A stretch of 5,336 nt of DNA from a bacterium UBA3756. Its GTDB lineage: Bacteria; Bacteroidota; Bacteroidia; Bacteroidales; Bacteroidaceae. Of the stretch, positions 5,006 to 5,336 are shown piece by piece. The stretch spans positions 1-5,336 of the forward strand of contig DFGG01000070.1 of NCBI GenBank assembly GCA_002371695.1, written 5' to 3'. Every line of letters starts with the position of its first letter. Position 1 is the first letter of the stretch. The position numbers and the translations under genes were made by a program. The notes beneath the pieces were generated by a model. It was not told the origin of the DNA, ran no database searches, and was given only the letters and a program-made list of their open reading frames with translations.

Positions 5006-5336
5006 ATGGCCTTCTCACTCTCCAACGAGGAAATGTCTACCGTACTGACAATATTAACGACTATCATGATGATGAATATGTGTAACGGACAGACGAACAG
5101 AGAGCCAGTGGTGAGACCTGCGACGCAGGCGAACCGGTTCTATACGGGCGATGCTAAGGAACTGAGCGAGGAGGTAGACAGTCTGCTGGCGCTGCATCGC
5201 GGCGAGACCATATTTAATAATGTGGCGGCACTGATAGTGCCCCATGCGGGCTATTATTTCTCGGGCAATGTGGCGGCAGCGGCGTATATGGCGATACCGA
5301 GGGATAAGCAATATAAGCGGATATTCCTCTTGGGGC
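5006..5336 (+). CDS. amrB: Memo-family protein (AmmeMemoRadiSam system protein B), N-terminal part (runs off right edge)
   Basis: From ATG 5006 the frame stays open for 110 codons to the window end. After the N-terminal part it reads RPATQANRFYTGDAKELSEE, then ALIVPHAGYYFSGNVAAAAY, then YKRIFLLG. NRFYTGD and PHAGYxxSG are signatures of the Memo family; the His of PHAGY (H80) corresponds to a metal ligand in human MEMO1. The family resembles extradiol dioxygenases and in prokaryotes is often encoded with AMMECR1 and radical-SAM partners, which would have to lie beyond the right edge. Residues 10-25 (MSTVLTILTTIMMMNM) are hydrophobic and precede CNGQTN, so a signal peptide or lipoprotein anchor is possible, although no basic residue precedes it and the lipobox is atypical. 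ATG 5033, preceded by GAGGAA, is an alternative start. It lies 9 bp after the DUF3267 stop. Confidence 0.88.
   Translation, partial: MAFSLSNEEMSTVLTILTTIMMMNMCNGQTNREPVVRPATQANRFYTGDAKELSEEVDSLLALHRGETIFNNVAALIVPHAGYYFSGNVAAAAYMAIPRDKQYKRIFLLG

Noticed and set aside
5054..5311. 85-codon minus-strand open frame
   Set aside because: It is antisense to the Memo-family gene, which shows PHAGY and NRFYTGD motifs on the plus strand. The minus frame is Arg/His-rich without a domain.

Overview
The window looks like chromosomal DNA of a Bacteroidota member, most likely a Prevotella/Segatella-type gut or oral anaerobe. This is inferred from the protein flavour (closest to what I know of Prevotella and Bacteroides proteins), from TAnnTTTG-type -7 promoter boxes, and from the absence of strong Shine-Dalgarno sites. 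I see no phage, plasmid, IS, CRISPR, tRNA or rRNA signal.

Layout. A minus-strand gene row occupies about 1-2998. In transcription order it is a small nitroreductase (2998-2501), a previously uncalled 49-residue ORF (2499-2350), a cyclophilin-type peptidyl-prolyl isomerase with a long internal insertion (2342-1611), a class I/II aminotransferase (1555-383), and the N-terminal part of a secreted thioredoxin-like protein with a CPWC motif (347 to the left edge). Gaps of 1, 7, 55 and 35 bp suggest one operon. Positions 2999-3238 form a divergent intergenic region with one promoter-like -7 box per strand, a 7-bp inverted repeat between and over them, and a short gene remnant.

The plus-strand row starts at 3239. 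It holds a 97-residue double zinc-ribbon protein, a truncated msrA of 33 codons, a HAD-family phosphatase, a DUF3267-type membrane zincin with HELIHG, and the N-terminal part of a Memo-family protein (AmmeMemoRadiSam system protein B) that runs off the right edge.

The most notable feature is evidence of rearrangement around the zinc-ribbon gene. Upstream of it, 3107-3170 is a diverged copy (55 of 64 bases identical by hand count) of the 3' end of the HAD gene at 4275-4338. Downstream of it, msrA breaks off just after its catalytic-Cys motif and runs directly into a different sequence leading to the intact HAD gene. The zinc-ribbon gene therefore sits between two gene scars, with HAD-derived sequence on both sides. 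This suggests an old duplication, deletion or allelic replacement. I see no convincing new defence or mobile system; the interest lies in this mosaic and in the small coupled ORF.
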